A stretch of DNA of 25,481 nt from contig CAZJRB010000110.1 of the NCBI GenBank assembly GCA_964547995.1, positions 1 through 25,481 of the forward strand. The letters are read 5' to 3'. Position numbers and translations under genes: made by a program. The notes beneath the pieces were generated by a model. It made no database searches. It was not told the origin of the DNA and was given only the letters and a program-made list of their open reading frames with translations. The stretch comes from CAZJRB01 sp964547995 (GTDB lineage Bacteria > Planctomycetota > Planctomycetia > Pirellulales > Thermoguttaceae). Below, piece by piece: positions 10,054 to 17,000 of the stretch; within the stretch, counting starts at the first letter, position 1, and every line of letters starts with the position of its first letter.

Positions 10054-11199
10054 TCAGCAAATCCGGGGCATCTGCTCGCCGGAGAGCAAATCGACGATCC
10101 GGCCGCCGCCCAAGACACCCCGAAGTTCGACCGTGCCCGGCCGTTCCGCCGTCACGGTTCCAATGATGGCCGCAGAGGAAAAAGAGGAAAAAGGGGACAG
10201 GTCCAATTTGTGCGAAGTACCCTTCGGGCCGTCCCGGCAAATTGGACCTGCCCCCTTTTTCCCCGTGTGGGACCGCATGATTTCCAGGACTTTTTCGGCG
10301 GCTTCGGCGGGTACGAACGCCACGAGCCGGCCTTCGTTGGCCACGTACAGCGGATCGAGCCCCAGCAGTTCGCACGCGCCGGCAACCGGCTCGGCGACCG
10401 GAATGGCGGCCTCCTCCAACTCGATTCCCACTTGGGCGTGTCGGGCGATTTCGTTCAGTGCGGCCGCCAGCCCGCCCCGGGTAAGATCGCGCAGACAATG
10501 GACGTCGCGGCCGGCGGCGAGCATCGCTTCCACGAGCCCGGCCAGGGAGGCGCAATCGCTTTCGAGCGCCCCTTCGAATTCGAGCCCTTCGCGGACCGAC
10601 ATAACGGCGATGCCGTGGCGCCCCAGATCGCCGCTCACGAGAACCGCGTCGCCCGGTTCCACGCGGGACGGCGAGACGTCGATCCCCTCGGGCACGGCGC
10701 CGATGCCGGCCGTGTTGATGAAGATGCCGTCGCCTTTGCCGCGATCGACGACTTTCGTGTCGCCGGTGACGATCCGCACGCCGACCTCCGCGGCGGCAAC
10801 CGCCATCGACTCGACGACGCGCCGCAGTGTTTCGATCTCCAGCCCTTCTTCGAGGATGAAGCCCGCACTGAGCCCGAGCGGCTTTGCCCCGGCCATGGCC
10901 AGATCGTTTACCGTGCCATAGACGGCCAGCCGGCCGATGTCGCCGCCGGGAAAGAACATGGGGTGGACGACGAACGAATCGGTCGTAAACGCCATCCGCC
11001 CGGAGTCGATCGGCAACACGGCGCTGTCATGGGGAACACTCGGCGCCGATTCTCCTTTTCCAAACGCCGGTAGGAACATCTCCTCGATGAGCCCCTGCAT
11101 CAATCGCCCTCCGCCGCCGTGGGCAAGCTGCACCATTTTGTGATCGCCCAACGGCAGAGGGCAACTCAATTGGAAGCCTTTCGGGGATGGATCGCTCAT
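10054..11199 (-). CDS. hypE: HypE, hydrogenase maturation carbamoyl-dehydratase
   Basis: 381 residues, longer than the usual 330-350. HypE takes the carbamoyl group from HypF onto its C-terminal Cys and dehydrates it to a thiocyanate, the source of the CN ligands of the [NiFe] site. The last residues are EQMPRIC, the diagnostic tail, with Cys381 as the acceptor. The PurM-like ATPase features are present: LAHGGGGRLMQGLIEE, DSFVVHP, GRLAVYGTVNDLAM, TGDTKVVDRG, RDLTRGGLAAALNE. Residues about 312-342 do not fit the family and coincide with an inserted palindromic element, in frame, just before AAIIGTV. The ATG at 11199 was chosen because it directly precedes the conserved head; an upstream in-frame start at 11238 falls inside a hairpin. 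Confidence 0.96.
   Translation of the reverse strand: MSDPSPKGFQLSCPLPLGDHKMVQLAHGGGGRLMQGLIEEMFLPAFGKGESAPSVPHDSAVLPIDSGRMAFTTDSFVVHPMFFPGGDIGRLAVYGTVNDLAMAGAKPLGLSAGFILEEGLEIETLRRVVESMAVAAAEVGVRIVTGDTKVVDRGKGDGIFINTAGIGAVPEGIDVSPSRVEPGDAVLVSGDLGRHGIAVMSVREGLEFEGALESDCASLAGLVEAMLAAGRDVHCLRDLTRGGLAAALNEIARHAQVGIELEEAAIPVAEPVAGACELLGLDPLYVANEGRLVAFVPAEAAEKVLEIMRSHTGKKGAGPICRDGPKGTSHKLDLSPFSSFSSAAIIGTVTAERPGTVELRGVLGGGRIVDLLSGEQMPRIC
10174..10266 (-). repeat. Palindromic (REP/MITE-like) insertion inside hypE
   Basis: An imperfect inverted repeat has arms at 10188-10210 and 10238-10260, 22 of 23 positions pairing. The core is GGGGACAGGTCCAATTTG on the plus strand. The loop is 27 nt and contains a small CGAAG/CTTCG hairpin at about 10213-10226. 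The element is inserted in frame and encodes roughly residues 312-342 of HypE, which have no counterpart in ordinary HypE. The GGGGACAGGTCCA-type core resembles REP-like palindromes dispersed in many genomes; that family link is recalled, not searched. Confidence 0.85.
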
Positions 11200-11237
11200 G
11201 ACAATTCCGTTCCATTCGGTCAAGTTTAGCTCCCGCA

Positions 11238-11265
11238 CTAAATTTAGTCCGAAGACTAAATTTAG
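11238..11265 (-). repeat. Perfect 12-bp hairpin with TTCG loop between hypD and hypE
   Basis: Arms at 11238-11249 (CTAAATTTAGTC) and 11254-11265 (GACTAAATTTAG) are perfectly complementary around a 4-nt loop. On the minus (transcribed) strand the loop reads TTCG, closed by C-G, the extra-stable UUCG tetraloop type. It lies 38 nt upstream of the hypE start in the 113-nt gap of an otherwise tightly packed cluster. A direct repeat TTAATAC-GTG-TTAATAC follows at 11275-11291. It may be an intergenic repeat, an mRNA processing or attenuation hairpin, or a repressor site, since the core is itself palindromic. Confidence 0.75.
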
Positions 11266-11312
11266 CCCTTCAACTTAATACGTGTTAATACTGGGGCTTA
11301 CGCCCTTGTGGG

Positions 11313-12404
11313 TCACTTTGAGTTGCGCCGATACCGATAATACGCCGCGCAGGCGCCTTCCGAGGAGACCATCGGGGCACCGAGAGGCTGGTCGGGTGTG
11401 CAATGGATCCCGAAGGCGGGGCAGTCATGGGGGCGTTTGTGGCCCTGCAGAACTGCGCCGGCGATGCACTCGGTCGGCTCTTCGGCCGTGATTTGCCCGA
11501 CACCGAAACGCCCCTCGGCGTCGAAACCGCGGTATTTCTCCCGCAGGGCAAAGCCGCTTTGTGGAATCACCCCGATCCCGCGCCACTTCCGATCGACCGG
11601 CTCGAAAACATCGCGAACCACCCGCAACGCCGGCGGGTTTCCTTCGGGACGGACGGATCGGGTGTACTGATTCTCGACCTCATGGCGGCCCGATTCGAGC
11701 TGCTCGACGCACATCAAAATGCCCTGCAAGATATCGAGCGGCTCGAAACCGGTAATGACAATCGGCACGCGATATTGCTCGGCGATCGGGTGGTATTCGT
11801 CCATGCCGGTGACCGTACAGACGTGTCCGGCCGCCAGAAACCCCTGAACCACACACGACGGCGAGTCGAGCACCGCGCAGATCGCCGGCGGAACGAGCAC
11901 GTGGGAGGCGAGCACCGAGAAGTTCTTCAGCCCAAGCCGCTCGGCCTGCACCACGGCCATCGCGTTGGCCGGGGCGGTCGTCTCGAACCCGATCGCGAAG
12001 AAAACGACCTCCCGCCCGGGTTCTTCTTGAGCCAACGTCACGGCATCCATCGGCGAGTAGACCACCCGCACATCGCCCCCCTCGCTCTTGATGGTAAATA
12101 GGTCCTTCTCGGAGCCGGGTACGCGGAGCATGTCGCCGAAGCTGCAGAAGATCGCCTCCGGCCGCGAGGCGATGGCAATCGCCTTGTCGATGATTTCAAG
12201 GGGCGTGACACACACGGGGCAGCCGGGGCCGTGGATCAGCGTGATTTCCGGCGGCAGCATGTCGTCGAGCGCAAAACGGATGATCGCGTGCGTCTGGCCG
12301 CCGCAGACCTCCATCACATTCCACGGCCGCGTGGTGACTTCGCGGATCTTTTCCGCGAGTTGCCTCGCAGCGCCGGCATCGCGGTATTCGTCGATGTATT
12401 TCAC
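11313..12404 (-). CDS. hypD: HypD, hydrogenase maturation iron-sulfur scaffold
   Basis: 363 residues, normal family length. HypD, with HypC, is the scaffold on which the Fe(CN)2CO unit of [NiFe] hydrogenases is built. Family signatures are all present: MEVCGGQTHAIIRFAL (residues about 31-46), IHGPGCPVCVTPLE (58-71), VVFFAIGFETTAPANA, ITGFEPLDILQG, and the C-terminal Cys set ECIAGAVLQG, HDCPAFGIHCTP and SSEGACAAYY that binds the [4Fe-4S] cluster. The start is GTG and overlaps the hypC stop codon as GTGA, indicating translational coupling. No insertion of a palindromic element was seen in this gene, unlike hypE and hypF. Confidence 0.97.
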   Translation of the reverse strand: MKYIDEYRDAGAARQLAEKIREVTTRPWNVMEVCGGQTHAIIRFALDDMLPPEITLIHGPGCPVCVTPLEIIDKAIAIASRPEAIFCSFGDMLRVPGSEKDLFTIKSEGGDVRVVYSPMDAVTLAQEEPGREVVFFAIGFETTAPANAMAVVQAERLGLKNFSVLASHVLVPPAICAVLDSPSCVVQGFLAAGHVCTVTGMDEYHPIAEQYRVPIVITGFEPLDILQGILMCVEQLESGRHEVENQYTRSVRPEGNPPALRVVRDVFEPVDRKWRGIGVIPQSGFALREKYRGFDAEGRFGVGQITAEEPTECIAGAVLQGHKRPHDCPAFGIHCTPDQPLGAPMVSSEGACAAYYRYRRNSK

Positions 12405-12655
12405 GTGTCAGGGTCGTTTGCTGTCTCGGCCAGTTGCTCGATTTCCCGCAAGTAGGAGAATATCTCTTGCGCCTCGGTCTCGTCGATACGGCTGATGGCG
12501 AAGCCGACGTGGACGAGGACGTACTCGCCGACCCGGGCTTCGGGTTCGTAGATGAGGCAGACCTCCTTGAGGATGCCGCCGAACTCGACCTTGCCCATCG
12601 GCAGGTTGTCGTGTTGGTAGGTTTCGACAATTTTGCCCGGTATGCCGAGACACAT
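12401..12655 (-). CDS. hypC: HypC, hydrogenase maturation chaperone
   Basis: 84 residues, the normal size of HypC/HypG. It begins MCLGIPGKIV: Cys2, after Met removal, is the residue that binds the iron of the Fe(CN)2CO precursor and contacts HypD and the large-subunit precursor. GKVEFGGILKEVCL and VGEYVLVHVGFAISRIDETEA complete the small OB-like barrel. It starts 6 nt after the hypF stop and its own TGA overlaps the hypD GTG start, so hypF-hypC-hypD are one transcriptional unit. There is no sign of truncation. Confidence 0.96.
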   Translation of the reverse strand: MCLGIPGKIVETYQHDNLPMGKVEFGGILKEVCLIYEPEARVGEYVLVHVGFAISRIDETEAQEIFSYLREIEQLAETANDPDT

Positions 12656-12661
12656 GAGTGT

Positions 12662-15097
12662 TTATTCCTGGATTCTCTTGGCGGCGACATAGACCTGCCC
12701 CAGGGCGATCCCGCCGTCGCCGGGCGGGACCTCCCTGTGAGTGTACACGGAAAACCCCTGTTGTAATAGTCGCGTTCGGACGCGGGAAGTCAACAGGGCA
12801 TTCTGGAAACAGCCGCCGGTCAGGACGACCTGCCGACATCCGTCATCTTCCCGGGACAGGTTGCAAACCTGTCCTGCCCTTTGGGCGACGGCGACGGCCA
12901 TCTCGGCTAGGGCGTTGTGAAACTTCGCACTGATCCGCCCGACCGGGACACCGCCCGAACGATCGGCCAGAACCGCCCGAATCAGCGGCTCCCAGTCGGC
13001 GACCATCGGCGAATCTCCCGAAAGTGGTAGCGGGTAGGCGTCGTTTTCCTCGCGCTGACATTCCATCGCAATGAATTCCAGCGCCATGGCCGCCTGACCC
13101 TCGAAGCTGATCACCCCCGGCAGACCGCACAACGCCGCCACGGCATCGAACAGACGGCCCATGCTGCTGGTCCGCGGGCAGCGAACGTCTTGTCCTAGCA
13201 TCGAAAACAGGGTTTTCAGTTCCGGCGGGCGAAACTCTTCGGCCTCCCGGCCGACGGCCGCCATTTTCTCTGCTGCTTCCTCTCCCATGATCTCGAACAG
13301 CACGCCGAGCGCCGACCGCCGCGGCTGGCGAACGGCCTTGTCGCCGCCGGGCAGACGGAACGTCCTCAGATGGGCGACTCGCGCGAAATTGCCGTCCTCG
13401 CAAAGCAACGCCTCGCCGCCCCAAACCGTACCGTCGGCGCCGTAGCCGGTTCCGTCCCACGAGAAGCCGAGGACCGGTCCCGGCAGACCGTGCTCCGCCA
13501 TACACGCCGCGACGTGGGCATGGTGGTGTTGCACCCGCACAAGCGGCACGCTCCACTCGGCCGCCAGCCGCTCGGCGTGACCGGTCGAAGCGTAGTCGGG
13601 GTGCAGATCACACGCGATCAGGTCGGGTTTCACGTCGAAGAAATCGACAAGGTCCCGCACCGCCCGGCGATGCACGTCGACACTCAATCCATGGACCAGA
13701 TTGCCGATGTGCGGGCTGAGGATGACCTGCGAACCCAATGCCAGCGCGACGGTGTTCTTGAGGTGTCCGCCCACGGCGAGAATCGTGGAACCGTTGTCCT
13801 GCTGCAAGTTGATCGGCAACGGTGCAAAACCGCGGGCGCGCCGAAGCACTTGCAGCCCGTCGGGGCCGATCCGCGCGACCGAATCGTCCACTGGCCGGAC
13901 AATCGGGCGGTCGTGCGTCAGAATCACGTCGGCAATCGGCCCGAGCCGCTGCAGGGCGTCCTCGGTCGTCGTGGCCATCGGCTCTTCCGACAGGTTCGCG
14001 CTCGTGCAGACGATCGGCCGGTCGACGGCGTCCATCAACAAGTGGTGCAGCGGCGTGTACGGCAACATGACGCCCAAGTACGGGTTGCCGGGAGCGACGG
14101 CGCCGCAGACCTGCTCGCACCCTTGCAGGACAGGTTTGCAACCTGTCCGGGACGGCTTGCAATCACTTGTCGGGGACGGGTTACAAACCCGTCCTACCGC
14201 CGACGAAACTCGTCGCAGGAGCATAATCGGCGCCCGGTGCGACGAGAGCGCGGCTGCTTCTGCTTCCGAGACCTCACACCAACGCCGCACTTCGTCGAGC
14301 GAGCGGATCATCACGGCAAACGGTTTGTCGGGCCGCTCTTTGCGCCGGCGAAGCCGCACGACGGCCTCCGCATCGGTTGCATCGACGAGGAGTTGGAAAC
14401 CGCCAAGCCCCTTCAGCGCAACGATCTTGCCGCCCCGTATGGCGTCGACCGCGGCGTCCATCGCTTCTTGGCCGGTAGCGATCTCCCGTCCTGTCGAATC
14501 CAACAACTGAAGCGCCGGCCCGCAGTTCGGGCACGCAATCGGCTGGGCGTGGAACCGGCGGTCGCCGGGATCCTCATACTCCGCCCGGCAGTCGCCGCAC
14601 ATCTCGAAGCCGGCCATCGACGTCCGCGGACGGTCGTACGGCAACTGCTCGATGATTGACCACCGCGGGCCGCAATTCGTGCAGTTGGTAAACGGGTAGC
14701 CGTTACGGCGCTCGGCCGGGTCGCGAATCTCGGCCAGACATTCCCCGCACGTGGCCAGGTCAGCGGGAATGGTCGGGCGCGGCGCGGCCGACTCGTCGCT
14801 CGTGCGGATTTCAAACATCCCGGCCGCCCGGCAGTTTGCCGGCCGGACTTCGAGCGTATCGATTCGAGCCTGCGGCGGGTGGTCGTTTTGGAGCGCATCG
14901 AGAAACGCGTCGAGCCCCGCCCCCTCGCCTTGCACTTCAATCCGTACCCGGTCGGCCTCGTTGAGGACCCAGCCGGCGAGCCGGCAAGCGCGGGCCGCGT
15001 TGTAGACGAACGGCCGGAACCCGACCCCCTGCACCACCCCACGCACGGTGATGGCCAGTCGTCGGACATTCGACACGGGAGTATCGGATCGGCTCAT
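12662..15097 (-). CDS. hypF: HypF, carbamoyltransferase for hydrogenase maturation
   Basis: 811 residues, slightly long for the family (usually 740-780). HypF makes carbamoyl-AMP from carbamoyl phosphate and passes the carbamoyl group to HypE. Domains in order: acylphosphatase-like (13-100, VRGVVQGVGFRPFVYNAARA); two zinc-finger units (Cys117/120/139/142 and Cys167/170/189/192); YrdC-like (205-390, KPFAVMIRSL, GVMLPYTPLHHLL, CTSANLSEEPM); Kae1-like (440-811, metal-binding HHHAH at 524-528, FSWDGTGYGADGTVWGGE, LTGGCFQNALL). Residues about 298-331 and 742-754 are palindrome-derived insertions. No Shine-Dalgarno is seen before the ATG; a near-consensus promoter sits just upstream, and a GTG at 15076 is an alternative start. 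Confidence 0.96.
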   Translation of the reverse strand: MSRSDTPVSNVRRLAITVRGVVQGVGFRPFVYNAARACRLAGWVLNEADRVRIEVQGEGAGLDAFLDALQNDHPPQARIDTLEVRPANCRAAGMFEIRTSDESAAPRPTIPADLATCGECLAEIRDPAERRNGYPFTNCTNCGPRWSIIEQLPYDRPRTSMAGFEMCGDCRAEYEDPGDRRFHAQPIACPNCGPALQLLDSTGREIATGQEAMDAAVDAIRGGKIVALKGLGGFQLLVDATDAEAVVRLRRRKERPDKPFAVMIRSLDEVRRWCEVSEAEAAALSSHRAPIMLLRRVSSAVGRVCNPSPTSDCKPSRTGCKPVLQGCEQVCGAVAPGNPYLGVMLPYTPLHHLLMDAVDRPIVCTSANLSEEPMATTTEDALQRLGPIADVILTHDRPIVRPVDDSVARIGPDGLQVLRRARGFAPLPINLQQDNGSTILAVGGHLKNTVALALGSQVILSPHIGNLVHGLSVDVHRRAVRDLVDFFDVKPDLIACDLHPDYASTGHAERLAAEWSVPLVRVQHHHAHVAACMAEHGLPGPVLGFSWDGTGYGADGTVWGGEALLCEDGNFARVAHLRTFRLPGGDKAVRQPRRSALGVLFEIMGEEAAEKMAAVGREAEEFRPPELKTLFSMLGQDVRCPRTSSMGRLFDAVAALCGLPGVISFEGQAAMALEFIAMECQREENDAYPLPLSGDSPMVADWEPLIRAVLADRSGGVPVGRISAKFHNALAEMAVAVAQRAGQVCNLSREDDGCRQVVLTGGCFQNALLTSRVRTRLLQQGFSVYTHREVPPGDGGIALGQVYVAAKRIQE
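12854..12874. repeat. Palindrome GGACAGGTT-GCA-AACCTGTCC inside hypF
   Basis: Perfect 9-bp arms with a 3-nt loop. It is translated in frame as part of the extra segment around residues 742-754 of HypF, just before the conserved VVLTGGCFQN motif. It has the same arm sequence as the copy at 14128-14148. Confidence 0.9.
14117..14206. repeat. Cluster of two perfect and one degraded palindromes inside hypF
   Basis: Unit 1 at 14128-14148 has arms GGACAGGTT/AACCTGTCC with loop TGC. Unit 2 at 14174-14194 has arms GGACGGGTT/AACCCGTCC with loop ACA. Between them (14149-14173) is a degraded relative containing GGGACGGCTTGCAA. Together they encode about 34 extra residues (about 298-331) rich in Cys, Pro, Ser and Thr, within the YrdC-like domain before APGNPYLGVMLPYTPLHHLL. 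The reading frame is kept. Confidence 0.88.
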
Positions 15098-15108
15098 GGG
15101 AATATCAT

Positions 15109-15137
15109 ATTATACCGGGTACGGGGCAAAATGGCGA
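15109..15137 (-). promoter_or_regulatory. Predicted sigma-70 promoter of hypF operon
   Basis: A perfect TATAAT (15109-15114, read on the minus strand) lies 17 nt from TCGCCA (15132-15137, 4 of 6 matches to the -35 box). The expected start of transcription is near 15102, only about 5 nt before the hypF ATG. The mRNA would be almost leaderless, which agrees with the missing ribosome site. Confidence 0.55.
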
Positions 15138-15246
15138 CGGGTGGGCGGACCACTTCCGAGCGGGGGTGGGTCCGGAAATAGCCGGCCCGCAATGCGGGGC
15201 GGAATAGAGTGGCAATTGCTTCAACCACCGGTTGCGGCTTTATGGG

Positions 15247-15263
15247 CGCGACCATCGGTCGCG
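15247..15263. repeat. Hairpin CGCGACC-ATC-GGTCGCG in the hypF/PQQ intergenic gap
   Basis: Perfect 7-bp arms with a 3-nt loop. A related CAACC-ACC-GGTTG hairpin lies about 20 nt upstream; both are followed by a GCGGCTTT stretch, so this looks like a tandem degraded palindrome pair. The gap (15098-15348) otherwise holds the divergent promoters. Confidence 0.6.
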
Positions 15264-15265
15264 GC

Positions 15266-15294
15266 TTTCTATGTGCATCGACATCGGGTATCAT
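15266..15294 (+). promoter_or_regulatory. Possible promoter of the PQQ beta-propeller gene
   Basis: TATCAT (15289-15294, 5 of 6) with 17-nt spacing to TTTCTA (15266-15271, 3 of 6). It would give a leader of about 48 nt. The -35 match is weak. Confidence 0.3.
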
Positions 15295-15348
15295 ACGTTG
15301 ATAGAAGAAACCGCCTGCCGCGGCTTTGGACTCTTGGAGAACCATTCC

Positions 15349-16893
15349 ATGAAACGGATCGTCGCTGCAATCGTTCTTGCGATCGTTTTTTTCGCGCTGA
15401 CGACAACCCCGTCCCCGGCCGAGGACCGGCCGCAGTGGGGCGAGAAGAACTCGCGGAACATGATCTCCAGCGAGAAAAACCTGTCCGAAACCTTCGAACC
15501 CGGTACGCGAAACGCCAAAACCGGCGAAATCGATCTGCCGGACGACAGCGGCGTGAAGTGGGTGGCCAAGCTCGGAGGCCAGACGTGCGGCACGCCCGTC
15601 GTCGCCGGAGGGAAGGTCTTCGTCGGCACCAACAACGACGCCCCGCGCGACCGGCGCATCAAGGGCGACCGCGGGGTGCTGATGTGCTTCGACGAAAAAA
15701 CCGGCGAGTTCCTCTGGCAACTCGTTATCCCCAAGCTGCTGAAAGTCAAATGGGCCGATTGGGCCCACATCGGGTTGACCTCGCCGCCATCGGTCGAAGG
15801 CGACAGGGCCTACATCGTCAGCAACAACTGCAAGGTGATGTGCCTCGATGCGAACGGTATGGCCGACGGAAACGACGGGCCCTACAAAGACGAGGCCCGC
15901 CAGATGGCCCTCGACGGCCAGGATCCCATCGAGCCCGGCGAAAAGGACGGCGACATCATCTGGGTCTACGATATGAACGCGGAACTGAACGTCGAGCCGC
16001 ACAACGGCGCCAATTGCTCGGTCTTGATCGACGGCGACCTGCTCTACGTCTGCACGTCCAACGGCGTCGAGTGGACGCACAAGTACGTCGTACACCCGGA
16101 GGCGCCGAGCATGATCGTGCTCGACAAGAAGACCGGCAAGCTCGTCGCTCGAGATGATTTCGGCATCGGCGCCGACATCACGCACGGGCAGTGGAGTTCG
16201 CCGGCCGCCGGCAAGGTCGGCGACAGGCAACTCGGTTTCTTCGGCGCCGGAGACGGGTGCCTGTACGCCTTCGAGATGCTCGACCCGAAACAGACCGCCG
16301 GCGACAAGCTGGCGTTGTTGAAGAACGTCTGGAAGTTCAACGGCGAGCCGGCGGCCCAAACCAAGGACCGCGTGCCGCGGGACCACCAGCACGACAGCGT
16401 TTCCTATCAGGTCACTGCAAATCCCGTCTTCTACAAGGACCGCATCTACCTGGCGTTCACGCAGGAGCCGTTCCACCGGATGAAGAAGGGCTGGCTACTG
16501 TGTCTCGATGCCACGAAGAACGGCGACATCACCCGGAGCGGCATCGTCTGGGCCTACAAGGACATCAGTTCGTGCATTGCGACCGTCTCGATCGCCGACG
16601 GGTTGCTCTACGTGGTCGATTTCGACGGCGACGTTCACTGCCTCGACGCCGAGACCGGCAAGCCCTATTGGGTCCACCGCATCGGCGGCGACGTCTGGGG
16701 CTCGACCATGGTCGCCGACGGCAAGGTCTACGTCGGCACAAAGCGGAACATGTTCTGGGTATTGGCCGCCGGCAGGGAGCCGAAAGTCCTCAGCCAAATC
16801 CGCATGCGCGACGGCATCCAGTGCACGCCGACCCCGGCCAACGGGGTCCTCTACATCGCCACGAACAAACACCTGTACGCGGTGGGGAAGTGA
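15349..16893 (+). CDS. Secreted PQQ-like beta-propeller repeat protein
   Basis: 514 residues. A signal peptide (1-24, IVAAIVLAIVFFALTTTPS, cleavage near PAEDRPQWG) is followed by repeated propeller blades. Repeats with the form xxCxDxxTGxxxW are visible: LMCFDEKTGEFLWQ, VMCLDANGMADG, MIVLDKKTGKLVARDD, LLCLDATKNGD and VHCLDAETGKPYWVHR, with closing blades VYVGTKRNMFWVL and VLYIATNKHLYAV. This is the PQQ/BamB-like propeller used in planctomycetes as a binding or scaffold module. Enzymatic residues of PQQ dehydrogenases were not identified, so a dehydrogenase role should not be assumed. The start is chosen for the GGAGA 9 nt upstream and the signal peptide; the open frame extends 39 codons further. 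It is transcribed divergently from hypF. Confidence 0.92.
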   Translation: MKRIVAAIVLAIVFFALTTTPSPAEDRPQWGEKNSRNMISSEKNLSETFEPGTRNAKTGEIDLPDDSGVKWVAKLGGQTCGTPVVAGGKVFVGTNNDAPRDRRIKGDRGVLMCFDEKTGEFLWQLVIPKLLKVKWADWAHIGLTSPPSVEGDRAYIVSNNCKVMCLDANGMADGNDGPYKDEARQMALDGQDPIEPGEKDGDIIWVYDMNAELNVEPHNGANCSVLIDGDLLYVCTSNGVEWTHKYVVHPEAPSMIVLDKKTGKLVARDDFGIGADITHGQWSSPAAGKVGDRQLGFFGAGDGCLYAFEMLDPKQTAGDKLALLKNVWKFNGEPAAQTKDRVPRDHQHDSVSYQVTANPVFYKDRIYLAFTQEPFHRMKKGWLLCLDATKNGDITRSGIVWAYKDISSCIATVSIADGLLYVVDFDGDVHCLDAETGKPYWVHRIGGDVWGSTMVADGKVYVGTKRNMFWVLAAGREPKVLSQIRMRDGIQCTPTPANGVLYIATNKHLYAVGK

Positions 16894-16910
16894 GCGACCG
16901 TGCCGCGTTT

Positions 16911-16939
16911 TTGCATTCCCCCGGCGTCTGTGATACACT
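16911..16939 (+). promoter_or_regulatory. Possible promoter of the NIPSNAP gene
   Basis: TTGCAT (16911-16916) and TACACT (16934-16939) are 17 nt apart. The matches are moderate (3 of 6 and 4 of 6). The predicted leader to the ATG at 17001 is about 55 nt. Confidence 0.35.
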
Positions 16940-17000
16940 GTGCCCACCGCTGCGACCCGCGGCGATGGCACCCTACCGACGATCCAAGGAGACCGAAACG

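Noticed and set aside
9693..10166. Plus-strand open frame in the gap after hypE
   Set aside because: No domain, Arg/Ser/Pro-rich translation, and it runs into hypE antisense.
12854..14206. The repeated palindromes as a CRISPR array
   Set aside because: Copies are unevenly spaced, lie in coding sequence and have no unique spacers of constant length.
14117..14206. HypF insertion read as extra zinc-binding motif because of its Cys residues
   Set aside because: The Cys codons fall on palindrome arms and loops, and their spacing does not match a paired CxxC motif, so repeat origin explains them better.
13370..14659. Plus-strand open frame opposite hypF
   Set aside because: Antisense to well-conserved HypF motifs and without any family signature.
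15094..16476. Minus-strand open frame opposite the PQQ-type gene, running into the hypF promoter
   Set aside because: The plus-strand reading has a signal peptide and regular propeller repeats; the minus-strand reading has none.
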